The translations under genes and the position numbers were made by a program. The notes under the pieces are model-generated. The model did no database searches, was not told the DNA's origin, and saw only the letters and a list, made by a program, of their open reading frames with translations. From Polyangium sp. 15x6 (GTDB taxonomy: Bacteria > Myxococcota_A > Polyangia > Polyangiales > Polyangiaceae): a DNA stretch of 64,000 nt. Of the stretch, positions 54,383-63,111 are shown piece after piece (the stretch's first letter is position 1; every line of letters begins with the position of its first letter). Location of the stretch: contig NZ_JASBQE010000063.1 of the NCBI RefSeq assembly GCF_029960785.1, positions 1 to 64,000 on the forward strand, given 5' to 3'.

Positions 54383-55189
54383 CTACGTCCACACGCGGGA
54401 GATCGCTGCGCCGTGCACCATGCCGGTGCGCGCGTCGACGCCTGCCTGGATGAACAGACCGTCGACGCTGTCGATCCGGGGATACTCGTGGAAGTACAGC
54501 CCCGTGCTCTGCGTCCAGAGCAAGGGCTCGACGCGCAGGAGCTGGCTGCCCTTGATGTCGAGCGGGTAATCGCCCTCGCCGCGCTGGGCGTGGACACGGC
54601 CCCAGGCGTCGCTCTTCCAGGCGTAATACCAGGTGATCCCGCGGCTGTCCGGGAGGGGGAAATCGACGTATCCTTCCTCGCGCACGTCGATGGGGAAATG
54701 CTGCTTGTGCGTGAATTCGCGGATGAACTCCGAGCTCCCGAGCCAGTGCAAAAGGGTCGCATGCAGCGACCCGTCGACGAGCGGCACCTCGAAAAAGTCG
54801 AAGTTCGGATCCCCTTCGTCGCTCGGGTTGCGCACGGTGAACCCGTGGCGCTCCAGCGCCCGAACGAGCTCCGCGAAGGACCGGATCTCCTGGTGAAACA
54901 GGGGCAGGATCGTCTGCGCTCGGATGCGCTCTGCGGCGGGATACTTGGCGCGGGCCTTCTGTGGGGCCTCGGGCCCGCCATGGATGATGAGGTCCGCGGT
55001 CGCCATCATCTTGTTGGCGACGCTCTTGGCGCCCAGCGCATAAAGCATGGTGCGATGGAGCTCGTAGTCCTCGACATCGACGACATACGCGCTCTTGCCC
55101 GCGACGACATTGGGAGCCGTCGCGGAGGGCGTGCCGGGGCTCGCGTGAAAGTGGGTGGGATGTTGCTTGAGCGGAAGCATGGGCCTCAT
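54383..55189 (-). CDS. Hypothetical protein, translationally coupled to the lipoprotein gene upstream
   Basis: 268 aa with no signal peptide. Globular, rich in aromatic residues (LYFHEYPRIDSVDGLFIQAG, WYYAWKSDAWGRVHA). It overlaps the stop of the preceding gene by 4 bp (ATGA), so the two products probably work together. I do not recognise the family. Confidence 0.8.
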   Translation of the reverse strand: MRPMLPLKQHPTHFHASPGTPSATAPNVVAGKSAYVVDVEDYELHRTMLYALGAKSVANKMMATADLIIHGGPEAPQKARAKYPAAERIRAQTILPLFHQEIRSFAELVRALERHGFTVRNPSDEGDPNFDFFEVPLVDGSLHATLLHWLGSSEFIREFTHKQHFPIDVREEGYVDFPLPDSRGITWYYAWKSDAWGRVHAQRGEGDYPLDIKGSQLLRVEPLLWTQSTGLYFHEYPRIDSVDGLFIQAGVDARTGMVHGAAISRVWT

Positions 55190-56631
55190 TTTCCGTCGTT
55201 GATCTCGATCACGCGCGGCTCGTTCGGCGCGTGGCAGATCAGGATCGGATTCTCGTCCTTCATCGTGGCCCTCACGTGCGTGATGAGGGCCTCACCTTGC
55301 TCCTGGCTCTTTACCTCGACGCCGAGCCGCCGCCCGCCCTCGCGGATCTCCACCAATCGAATGTCGGCGACGCCGGGGAACGTGGCGAGGGCCTTGCGGG
55401 TGCCGGGAAACGTGAAGTTGTTCGCGTTCCCCGGGCTCACGTCGTAGAGGTACACGAACGGCGTCTTGCAATCTTGCCCGAACGACCAGCCTTTCCCCTC
55501 GCGGAGCTTGTACACCTTGCCCTCGGCGGACGCCCACATCGCGTCGCCGTCGACGACCATCGTGCGGAACAACGTGGGCCAGGAGAGTTTTCCGATCTCC
55601 ACCCATTTGCCGTCTTCCCATCGCTCGAGCGAGGGCCCCGCGACCACGTGCAAGACGCCGCTCGTCGAGACGAACGCGAGCGTCGGCGGCGCCTCGGTCC
55701 GGGGCAGCGCCGTGAGCTCGCCGCCCTCGAGCTGAAGGATCGGATTGGTTTTTCCCGAATAGAGCCAGACCTCGTCCTTGCCACCGAGGAGCTTCGGCCA
55801 GTAGCCGACATCCTTCACGAGGGGCGTCACGTCGATGAACCGCGATTTCGTCGCGTTCTCGTCCCAGACCTCGAGCGCCGGCCCTCGCTCGTGGCACATC
55901 TTGCCCACGGCGACGAGCACGCCCGATTTCGAGGCGGCAATCGTGTCCGCCCAGATCGCGGGCCTCACCGGCATGAATTCGTTCTGGACCTCCTCCGGCT
56001 TGCACCCCGCCTCCGCGGGCGTTTGTTGCTTTCGGTCGAGCTTGGGCCCGCGGACGGTCGAGAAGAAGATCCCCTCGTCGTACACGTACGACCATCCCAG
56101 GAGCAGGACCGATTCCCCGATTCGAGCGAGGCCATTGATCGCGGCGGGGCCACCACCCCAGGCGAAGGATTTGCTGGTGCCCTTTCCGGTCAGCGGCATG
56201 TACGAGGGCACCGGCGCACGCATGCTGTCGCTGCGGTAAAGCACGTCGATCGCGTCGGGAAAGCGGCCTTCCACGGAGTCGATGACGGTCGGGGATGCGG
56301 CGATCTCGGGCAGGATCGTCTCCTTCAGCCATTCGACGGAGTCGCCCACGATCCGGCCGACGCGCTGCTTGTGCGTCACGACGACGGCGCCCTCGACGCC
56401 GAACACGGCCTCGGGCTTGCTGCCCGCTGGCGCGAACTCCTCGAGGACGAGCGTGGGCACGGCCTTCGGCCCCGCGGGGGCCACGGAGGCCCCGCTCGGA
56501 GCCGCCGTTGGCGGGGCTTTCGAGGGCTCCTGCTGCGGCGGCGGGGGAGCGTCCTTCTTGCAGGACGCGACGCACGCGAGCATCACGAGCGGGAGCACGG
56601 CACGGAGGAGGGGAGTCCTGGGCATGGGCAT
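55186..56631 (-). CDS. Lipoprotein with propeller-like repeats, unknown function
   Basis: About 481 aa from ATG 56631. Signal peptide with lipobox cysteine in ACVASC (about residue 24), then a Pro/Ala-rich linker. The body has recurrent strands (VWLYSGKTNPILQLEGGELT, VLHVVAGPSLERWEDGKWVE) that suggest a beta-propeller. The start is ambiguous between two neighbouring ATGs. It is coupled to the hypothetical gene downstream. Confidence 0.8.
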   Translation of the reverse strand: MPMPRTPLLRAVLPLVMLACVASCKKDAPPPPQQEPSKAPPTAAPSGASVAPAGPKAVPTLVLEEFAPAGSKPEAVFGVEGAVVVTHKQRVGRIVGDSVEWLKETILPEIAASPTVIDSVEGRFPDAIDVLYRSDSMRAPVPSYMPLTGKGTSKSFAWGGGPAAINGLARIGESVLLLGWSYVYDEGIFFSTVRGPKLDRKQQTPAEAGCKPEEVQNEFMPVRPAIWADTIAASKSGVLVAVGKMCHERGPALEVWDENATKSRFIDVTPLVKDVGYWPKLLGGKDEVWLYSGKTNPILQLEGGELTALPRTEAPPTLAFVSTSGVLHVVAGPSLERWEDGKWVEIGKLSWPTLFRTMVVDGDAMWASAEGKVYKLREGKGWSFGQDCKTPFVYLYDVSPGNANNFTFPGTRKALATFPGVADIRLVEIREGGRRLGVEVKSQEQGEALITHVRATMKDENPILICHAPNEPRVIEINDGK

Positions 56632-56718
56632 GGCGCACCCGGAGGGCCGGCCTCGACTATCGGCCATCCACGCGGGCTTGTCCATACGCGGCTCCGCGCG
56701 CCCGGGAGGAGCGGTTCG

Positions 56719-57114
56719 TTACCGATGGAAGAACGACGTCTGCTGAAATCGTAGGCCGGAAAGGATCTGCTCCACCCGCTCGTCGGACAGCGCCCCGATG
56801 CGCTCCCCGAGCCGCGCCTTCTCGACCGAGGAGACCTGCGACACGACCACGACACTCTGCTTCGGCAGATTTCCTTCGCCCACGTCGAGCAGCACGTTTC
56901 CGGGCTCGTTTGCGCGGTGCAAGTTCGAGGTCAATGCGCACACGACCACGGTATGGATGCGCGAGTGGTTGAAGACATCGTCCTGAACCACCACATGCGG
57001 ATGCGCGTAGCCCGGGACGGACCCTCGCGATTCGTCCGGCTCGATCCAGAACAGATCCCCTCGGTTGATCGTCGCGGGGCCCGTGCCCATTCGTGTTCCT
57101 GTCGTCATGTTCAT
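56719..57114 (-). CDS. Type II toxin of the MazF/PemK family (lone)
   Basis: 131 aa. MazF-fold endoribonuclease signature: INRGDLFWIEPD, AHPHVVVQDDVFNHS, VVVCALTSN. MazF toxins cut mRNA at short motifs and are normally next to an antitoxin. Neither flank has room for an antitoxin gene: 84 bp upstream and 87 bp downstream. The start could be any of three in-frame Met codons in the first nine. Standing alone, it may rely on an antitoxin elsewhere or act as a regulator. Confidence 0.88.
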   Translation of the reverse strand: MNMTTGTRMGTGPATINRGDLFWIEPDESRGSVPGYAHPHVVVQDDVFNHSRIHTVVVCALTSNLHRANEPGNVLLDVGEGNLPKQSVVVVSQVSSVEKARLGERIGALSDERVEQILSGLRFQQTSFFHR

Positions 57115-57198
57115 GGAGCGCTCGCCGAACGTGAATTCGGGCAGAGGGAGCAGCGTACCCCCGCGAAGCGCCCGAGGCGAGCCCAGCCGGTGCCCTGC

Positions 57199-58089
57199 TC
57201 AGCCGATGACCTCGATGAACGCCACCGCTGCCCCGCCGTTCGCGAGGTTGAGGGCGTCCTCGCACGTGTATTGCCACTGGGGACTCGCCCAGACCTGGTA
57301 GATGCCGCGCTGCCTGGGCGCCTCGAGGGTGAAGGCGGCGCGCTGATTGACGACGCCCATGCCGCTATAAATGCACTGCTTCGCACCGCCCTCGATGCCG
57401 ACCACGATCTGGGAAATGCACCCCGGGCATCCACCGCGGCTGGCGTCGATGAAGTAGCTCGCGTCGAGCGATACACGCGCGCCGGGCGCCACGCGGACCC
57501 GCTTGCTCGCCTGTCCGTTGACCCTGACGCTGGACAGGGATCCCCACCCCCAATCGTGAGGATCTGCATAGACGGCGATGAGCCCTACGGCGCTGCCGTC
57601 GTTGGCGAGGCGGAGCGCGTCCGCGCAGGTGTACTGCCATTGGGGGCTCGCCCAGACCGGGTAAATGCCTGGATCACGTGGAGCAACCAGCGAGAACGAG
57701 GCGCTTCCGTCGCGGATCCCGACGCCGCTGTAAACGCATTCTTTGGACTCCGTGGTTACGCCCATGATGATCTGGGAGATGCAACCCGGGCAGCCGGCAA
57801 GTCCGGCATCGATGAAGTAGTGCGCGGTGCCTCTCACGGTGGTGCCGCCGGGGACGGTGGCGACATTGTCGACTTCGCTCAGCAGAACGCCATTCACGTT
57901 TCCCCAATCCCAGGCGAAGCCCTGGGGAATGGAGACGGCTTGCTCGGTGGTCCGGACCCCGCGTTCCCCGTTCATCTCCGCCGCGGTCTCTCCATCGCCC
58001 GCGTAGCCACAGCCGATCGCCTGCGCAGCGGTCAAAACCGCGAGGAGCATCCCGAGTTCGGTAGGCATCCTGAGTCCCATTCCGATCAT
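57199..58089 (-). CDS. Secreted protein with a duplicated CPGC domain
   Basis: About 296 aa from ATG 58089 (GGAGG upstream). Signal peptide with a possible lipobox cysteine in AIGC. Two tandem copies of a domain of about 110 residues follow. Each copy has the same core: YFIDA...GCPGCISQI, then a lone Cys (KECVYSG or KQCIYSG), then VWASPQWQYTC. Four cysteines per copy suggest conserved disulfides or a metal site. I do not recognise the domain. It lies upstream of the MazF-like gene. Confidence 0.8.
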   Translation of the reverse strand: MIGMGLRMPTELGMLLAVLTAAQAIGCGYAGDGETAAEMNGERGVRTTEQAVSIPQGFAWDWGNVNGVLLSEVDNVATVPGGTTVRGTAHYFIDAGLAGCPGCISQIIMGVTTESKECVYSGVGIRDGSASFSLVAPRDPGIYPVWASPQWQYTCADALRLANDGSAVGLIAVYADPHDWGWGSLSSVRVNGQASKRVRVAPGARVSLDASYFIDASRGGCPGCISQIVVGIEGGAKQCIYSGMGVVNQRAAFTLEAPRQRGIYQVWASPQWQYTCEDALNLANGGAAVAFIEVIG

Positions 58090-58362
58090 GACTCCCTCCA
58101 ATCTCGTGGAATCGAGTTTCTGGGTTTGCAGTCGCACGCTCAGAGCTCACGATGGAGCGCATCCGTGTAGCCGTGCGATTCGTACATGGTACGAGCCGAC
58201 GCGAACCGGTAGCGTTCGGCGCGGGCCTACGGATGCAAGACCCCGTAGAAATGTCGGTCAGGGGCTCCGGAACGGGAAGCGTGGCGGGTGCGACGTGGAC
58301 GATGCAGGAAATCGCGGCGTTCGAGGGAAAGACGGCCGAGGAGGGCGCGCGACGCCGATGGC

Positions 58363-59709
58363 TCAATGCCCCGCGGGAAGGGCAGCGTTCTTGTTATCGT
58401 CGGAGGTCACGCTGAAGGGCGCGAGGAACGCGAAGAGCACCGGCGGGATGGACGCGAAGAGCACGATCGTGAAGAAATGCGCGTGCCCCACGGCCTCCTG
58501 GATGGGCCCGCTGATCATCCCCGTGAACATCATGCTGAGGCCCATGATGCCGGTCGCGAACGCATAATGGGCGGTCTTGTACGGCCCGGGCGCGAGCTGC
58601 TGCATCATGTAGAGCATGTGGCCGACCGAGCCAAACCCATAGCCGAATTTTTCGATCGTCACGACGGCCGTGATGAGCCAGAGGCTCTCGGGGCGGGCGT
58701 GGCTCAGGTAGAAATAGGTCAGGTGCGGGACGTTGAGGGCGAGTGCGAGGAGCACGAACGAGCGCTTGAGCCCGAGCCGCCCGCAAAAGAGCCCGCCGAG
58801 CAGCGCGCCGACGATGAAGCCGACCGTGCCGAACGTGCCGTTGATGTTGCCGAGCGCCTCGTTGTCGAGCCCGAGGCCGCCCACCTCGCGTTTGTCGAGC
58901 ATGAACAGGGGCCCGATCTTCTCGATGAGCCCCTCGCCGAACCGATAAAAGAAGACGACGAGCAGCATCATCACGATGTGCTTCTTCTTGAAGAAGCTCG
59001 CGAATGCATCGCCGAACGTCTTCACCGCGTCCCCGATTCCGCTCGGCGCGTCCATCGCCTTGCCACCGGTGGGAAGGACGGAGATGTGCCAGACGCCGGA
59101 GATGCCCATGAGCGCGGCGAGCAGGCCCATCACCACCATCCACGATTTCGCCCAGTCGAGCCCGAGCCCGTTGTGCAGCCAGCCCGTGAACGTCACGAGC
59201 AGCCCCGAGGCGATGATGCGCCCGATGTTCCAGGCGATCCCCTGCACCCCGACGTATTGCGCCTGCTCGGTCTCCGACATCGAGCTGATGTAGACGCCGT
59301 CCGCGGCAATGTCCTGCGTCGCCGAGGCAAAACCCGTGATCCAGAAAAAGGCGAGCGTCGGGCCGAGATAACTCGGGAGCGAGAGCGAAAGCGCCACGCA
59401 GCCGAGCGTGACCATCATGATGAATTCCATACAGAGCACAAAAAAGCGCTTGGTCCTGAACATCTCCACCACGGGCGACCAGAGCGGCTTGATCACCCAC
59501 GGCAGGTACATCGAGCTCGTGTAGAGCGTGATGTCCGTATTCGAGAGGCCGAGGTTCTTGTACATGATGGCCGCGACCACGGAGACCGTGATCATCGGCG
59601 TGCCCATCGCGACGTAGAGCGAAGGCACCCACAACATCGGGTGCCGCCTCTTTGCATTCGAAGGCGCAGGCTCGGCGCTCGCCGGCGCCGCGGCGGGGAG
59701 GTCGGTCAT
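58363..59709 (-). CDS. Major facilitator transporter, AmpG/PAT-like
   Basis: 448 aa with about 12 membrane segments (for example SLYVAMGTPMITVSVVAAIM, and GTVGFIVGALLGGLFCGRLG). The motif PLWSPVVEMF after the second segment and FASATQDIAADGVYIS in the fifth are typical of the AmpG/acetyl-CoA PAT family, which imports muropeptides or other oligosaccharide-linked substrates. It starts 50 bp after the GH6 gene on the same strand, so uptake of cello-oligosaccharides or a cell-wall product is possible. Confidence 0.87.
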   Translation of the reverse strand: MTDLPAAAPASAEPAPSNAKRRHPMLWVPSLYVAMGTPMITVSVVAAIMYKNLGLSNTDITLYTSSMYLPWVIKPLWSPVVEMFRTKRFFVLCMEFIMMVTLGCVALSLSLPSYLGPTLAFFWITGFASATQDIAADGVYISSMSETEQAQYVGVQGIAWNIGRIIASGLLVTFTGWLHNGLGLDWAKSWMVVMGLLAALMGISGVWHISVLPTGGKAMDAPSGIGDAVKTFGDAFASFFKKKHIVMMLLVVFFYRFGEGLIEKIGPLFMLDKREVGGLGLDNEALGNINGTFGTVGFIVGALLGGLFCGRLGLKRSFVLLALALNVPHLTYFYLSHARPESLWLITAVVTIEKFGYGFGSVGHMLYMMQQLAPGPYKTAHYAFATGIMGLSMMFTGMISGPIQEAVGHAHFFTIVLFASIPPVLFAFLAPFSVTSDDNKNAALPAGH

Positions 59710-59759
59710 GCCGGGATGCTACGTGGAGGAACGGCCCCCTGTCTCGGAAAAACGACGCT

Positions 59760-60770
59760 TCAGGGTTTGGCGCGTTGCGCCAGCCCGAGCGCATACTCGG
59801 GCCACCACTCCCCTGCGCGCGGGCCGCCGTTGCAAGCCCCGTCCGATTCGCCGGGGAGCTTGATCCACAGATACGCATCCACGAGCGGATCCCCCGTCTC
59901 GGTCGTCGGCGGCTTGCCGAGCGCGCGTCCATCGGGATTGCACCATTGCAGCTCCTTCGTCGGCCCGCTCCCGTTCCGGCTCGTGTCGACGACGAACGGC
60001 TTGCCGGAGAGCAACGTTGAAATTTGCTTTCCGTACGCGACGCTCTCCTCCGTGGTCACGAAATTGGAGACGTTCAGCGCGAACCCGCGAGCCTTTTCGA
60101 TCCCCGCGGCGCGCAGGCGCTCGGCCATCACGGGCGGGGGTTGCCATTTCGCGTTGCCCGCGTCGATGTACACGGAGACCGCGCCGCTCTGCCCGAGGAC
60201 GGTCACCGCGTCGGCGAGGAGCCCGAGGCGCTCCTCTTGTTGTTCGGGCGTGAGACAGTCTTTGAGGAGCCCGAGCGCGTCCGGCTCCAGAATCACGACC
60301 GCGCGGCGTCCTCCGATCCCCCGGGCCAATGCCCGGATCCAGGCCTTGTATCCCTCCGCGGCCGACGCCCCGCCCGCCGAGTGATTGCCGCAGTCCCGGT
60401 GTGGGATGTCGTACGCGACGAGGAGCCCTACCGCGCCGGCCGCGGCGATCTCCGACATGCGCGCGTCCACGTCCGCGGTGACGTCGTGATTCCAGTCACC
60501 GAACCAAAAGGACTGCGGCTCGCGGGCGATTTTTTCGATCATGGCCGCGTCCTCTGGACGGGAGGGGCGCCACGCTTCGACTTGCCTTCGCGCCGAGGAT
60601 GCCGGATCGACGTAAAGGCGAACTCCGGTGAACGGGTTTTCCCCGGGCGCAGGCGACGTCGCGCCTCCTTGCGCTTGTATCTCCCCTGCGCCGCCCTGTG
60701 GCCTCGGGATACACGCGCAGAGGAGCGCCGCGGAGGCGGCCCAGGAGAGGACACACGGGCGCAGAGCCAT
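59760..60770 (-). CDS. Lipoprotein glycoside hydrolase family 6 (cellulase)
   Basis: About 336 aa from ATG 60770. Signal peptide with lipobox cysteine in LLCAC (about residue 20). The GH6 barrel shows QSFWFGDWNHDV, LLVAYDIPHRDCGNHSAGG (acid Asp region) and VVILEPDAL, then NVSNFVTTEE and VDTSRNGSGP near the end. GH6 enzymes invert beta-1,4-glucan bonds (endoglucanase or cellobiohydrolase). No carbohydrate-binding module is present. Paired with the MFS gene downstream. Confidence 0.93.
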   Translation of the reverse strand: MALRPCVLSWAASAALLCACIPRPQGGAGEIQAQGGATSPAPGENPFTGVRLYVDPASSARRQVEAWRPSRPEDAAMIEKIAREPQSFWFGDWNHDVTADVDARMSEIAAAGAVGLLVAYDIPHRDCGNHSAGGASAAEGYKAWIRALARGIGGRRAVVILEPDALGLLKDCLTPEQQEERLGLLADAVTVLGQSGAVSVYIDAGNAKWQPPPVMAERLRAAGIEKARGFALNVSNFVTTEESVAYGKQISTLLSGKPFVVDTSRNGSGPTKELQWCNPDGRALGKPPTTETGDPLVDAYLWIKLPGESDGACNGGPRAGEWWPEYALGLAQRAKP

Positions 60771-60999
60771 CCTTATTGTGTAGTGCCTGTCGAGCTTGGG
60801 GCGCAACGGGCGAGTCACACGTCAAGCACATTTCGGCTTTCCCTCGCGCTCGCGCCCTCATTGTCGCGCGGATGGATTTTTCTCCGCCCCTGGGAATGCG
60901 GCGCTCGGCGCCCGGGCCGGCGAAAAAACGCGTGCAGCCGACGGGCGCTCCGTGAGAATGTTGGTGCTGCTCTCGATCTTTTTAAACAGGAGGCGAGCG

Positions 61000-62937
61000 A
61001 TGCGATTCATCGGGGCATGCTTCATCTTGGGTATCGGCATGGCCGTCGGCTGTTCGGCGGGGGGCGGGGGCGACAAGACGCCCACGGGGTCTGGCGGCTC
61101 GGGCGCATCGGGAGGCCAGGGCGGAAGCGGCGGCGACATCTTCAATCCCACGGGCGGGATGGGCGCGGCGGGCGGCGGTCCGGTCGGCGGCGACGTGATC
61201 GTGAACGCGAACTGCCAGGCGAACTGCGATGATTTCCCTGCCGATCCGATCTTCGACGGGAATGCCCCCTCGAACGCGCCCGAGCTCTTCGGCGAGCCCG
61301 ACAATTACACGCCCGGGCTCTGCATCGTCGAGCCGCACCTCGGAGACGGGGGCAAACCCGGCGCGCTCTTCCCGGCAAACTGGCTGCGCGTCCGGTTCCG
61401 CGTCAAACCCGCGGGCAACGAGAACCTCTTCGAGATCCGCCTCAAGGCGCCGAACCAGAAGAACGCGCTCGTCGCCTACTCGGCGAGCCCGATCTGGGCC
61501 ATGCCGAAGGAGATCTGGGAAGCCATCGGTGTCAAGGGCGGCGCCATCGATCAAGAGATCCAGGTGACCATCCGCGGCGTGAACTCGCAGAACCCCGGCA
61601 CGCCCACGGGCGCCACGGGCACATTCACGATCGCGCCCGTCACGGCGGGTGGATCCATGGTGTACTGGGCATCGACCTCGTCCGACGTCACGCCGACGAC
61701 GAGCAAGCTCGTCGGCTTCTACGTCGGCGACGAGACCACGATCGACGCGCTGACGATCCCGCAGGTCCAGCAGGGCGGCATCCTCGCCGAGGGCGGGCGC
61801 GAGCTGCGTGGCAAGTACACCGACCCCAAGGGCGTCCCCCAGGGGCGCGTGCAGTGCATCGGCTGCCACATCTCGACGCCCGATGGCAAGGCCGTCGGAT
61901 ACACCGATCACTGGCCGTGGAACAATGTCGTCAGCGGCATCGAGGAGGACAAAGCGGGCGAGGTGCCGGCTTATTTCACCCCGGGTGCACAGCGGCTCTT
62001 GAGCCAGCCGTGGCTCGGCATGATGACGTTCTCCAAGGCGGTCTGGGGCGCCGGCAATCGTATCGCGATCACTCCGTACGCGAACCGGAACGTCGACATC
62101 GGCTTCACCGATAGCGCCGGCTACGGCTCGGACCGGCTCGCCTGGTTCGACCTCGAGACGAACGTGAACATTCCCTGGACCGAGGGGCAGAGCGGCCCGA
62201 CGAACGACGCGATCAAGAGCGCGCAGGGCACGGCATGGGGTTTCCTCCAGACGTCTGGCGAGTCGCAGGGCATCGTCGCCCCGAATTGGAGCCACGATGG
62301 TCAGACCATCGTGTACACGTCGGCAGGAAAATCCCAGGACGGCCGCATCGCCGACAATGTCGAGACCGACATCAAGACGGTCCCCTACAACAATCGCCAG
62401 GGCGGCACGGTCACACCGGTGCAAGGCGCGGCGACGCCGGGTGTGTCCGAGTATTACCCCTCGTTCTCGGCGGACGACAAGCTCATCGCGTACAACCGCG
62501 CGGGCAATACGAGTGGAAAGATCTACTATCGTCCCGACGGCGAGGTGTACGTCATCCCGGCGAGCGGCGGGACGGCCATCCGCCTCGCGGCGAACGACCC
62601 GCCGGCGTGCACGAACCAGACGAGCCCGGGCCTCATCAATAGCTGGGCCAAGTGGTCGCCCACGGTGCTCGGCGGCGTGCCGAACGGCAAGACCTACTAC
62701 TGGCTGATCTTCTCCTCGGCGCGGGATTATCCGGGTGCGTTCATCGTGCCCCCGAACCAGTACAGCCCGGCGGACACGCGCTCCTCGCAGCTCTACATGA
62801 CGGCCATCGTGCGCGACGCGCAGGGCAACTACGTGACCTACCCGGCGGTCTACATCTGGAACCAGGATCCGAAGACGAGCAACCTGACGCCGGCCTGGGA
62901 CATCTTCGACATCCCGCCCCCGCCCCCGCCCAAGTAA
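61000..62937 (+). CDS. Exported haem-binding lipoprotein with WD40-like (PD40) repeats
   Basis: About 645 aa from ATG 61000 (CAGGAGG upstream). Lipobox in AVGC (about residue 17), a Gly/Ser-rich linker, then an N-terminal beta domain and a CIGCH haem-c site near residue 286. PD40/TolB-like strands follow (NWSHDGQTIVYTSAGKSQDG, YPSFSADDKLIAYNRAG). It ends with a Pro-rich tail. A single haem on a propeller suggests a periplasmic or surface electron-transfer role; substrate unknown. Confidence 0.85.
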   Translation: MRFIGACFILGIGMAVGCSAGGGGDKTPTGSGGSGASGGQGGSGGDIFNPTGGMGAAGGGPVGGDVIVNANCQANCDDFPADPIFDGNAPSNAPELFGEPDNYTPGLCIVEPHLGDGGKPGALFPANWLRVRFRVKPAGNENLFEIRLKAPNQKNALVAYSASPIWAMPKEIWEAIGVKGGAIDQEIQVTIRGVNSQNPGTPTGATGTFTIAPVTAGGSMVYWASTSSDVTPTTSKLVGFYVGDETTIDALTIPQVQQGGILAEGGRELRGKYTDPKGVPQGRVQCIGCHISTPDGKAVGYTDHWPWNNVVSGIEEDKAGEVPAYFTPGAQRLLSQPWLGMMTFSKAVWGAGNRIAITPYANRNVDIGFTDSAGYGSDRLAWFDLETNVNIPWTEGQSGPTNDAIKSAQGTAWGFLQTSGESQGIVAPNWSHDGQTIVYTSAGKSQDGRIADNVETDIKTVPYNNRQGGTVTPVQGAATPGVSEYYPSFSADDKLIAYNRAGNTSGKIYYRPDGEVYVIPASGGTAIRLAANDPPACTNQTSPGLINSWAKWSPTVLGGVPNGKTYYWLIFSSARDYPGAFIVPPNQYSPADTRSSQLYMTAIVRDAQGNYVTYPAVYIWNQDPKTSNLTPAWDIFDIPPPPPPK

Positions 62938-62959
62938 TATAATGAGGAGGGGCCTCCCT

Positions 62960-63005
62960 GGTTTTACCCGCATCCGAGGTAAAACTTTCGGATACGGGTA
63001 AAACC
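62960..63005 (+). terminator. Palindromic terminator after the haem lipoprotein gene
   Basis: 62960-62977 pairs with 62988-63005 over 18 positions with one mismatch; the loop is about 10 nt. The stem contains TTTT/AAAA at its ends. It is the strongest hairpin in the 175-bp gap between the two plus-strand genes. Confidence 0.7.
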
Positions 63006-63111
63006 CTCCGCGCCACCTCGCTCCACCGCCCCCGGAGCGTCAATTTTTTTGCGCCCGACCCGCATGCGGTGGTTGTAAGAGTTACGGTAAATCGTGTAAA
63101 GTGCCCAATTC

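Noticed and set aside
58152-58415. 87-residue plus-strand open frame
   Set aside because: Lies in the gap upstream of the CPGC-domain gene and overlaps the transporter's 3' end; it has no ribosome site or recognisable features.
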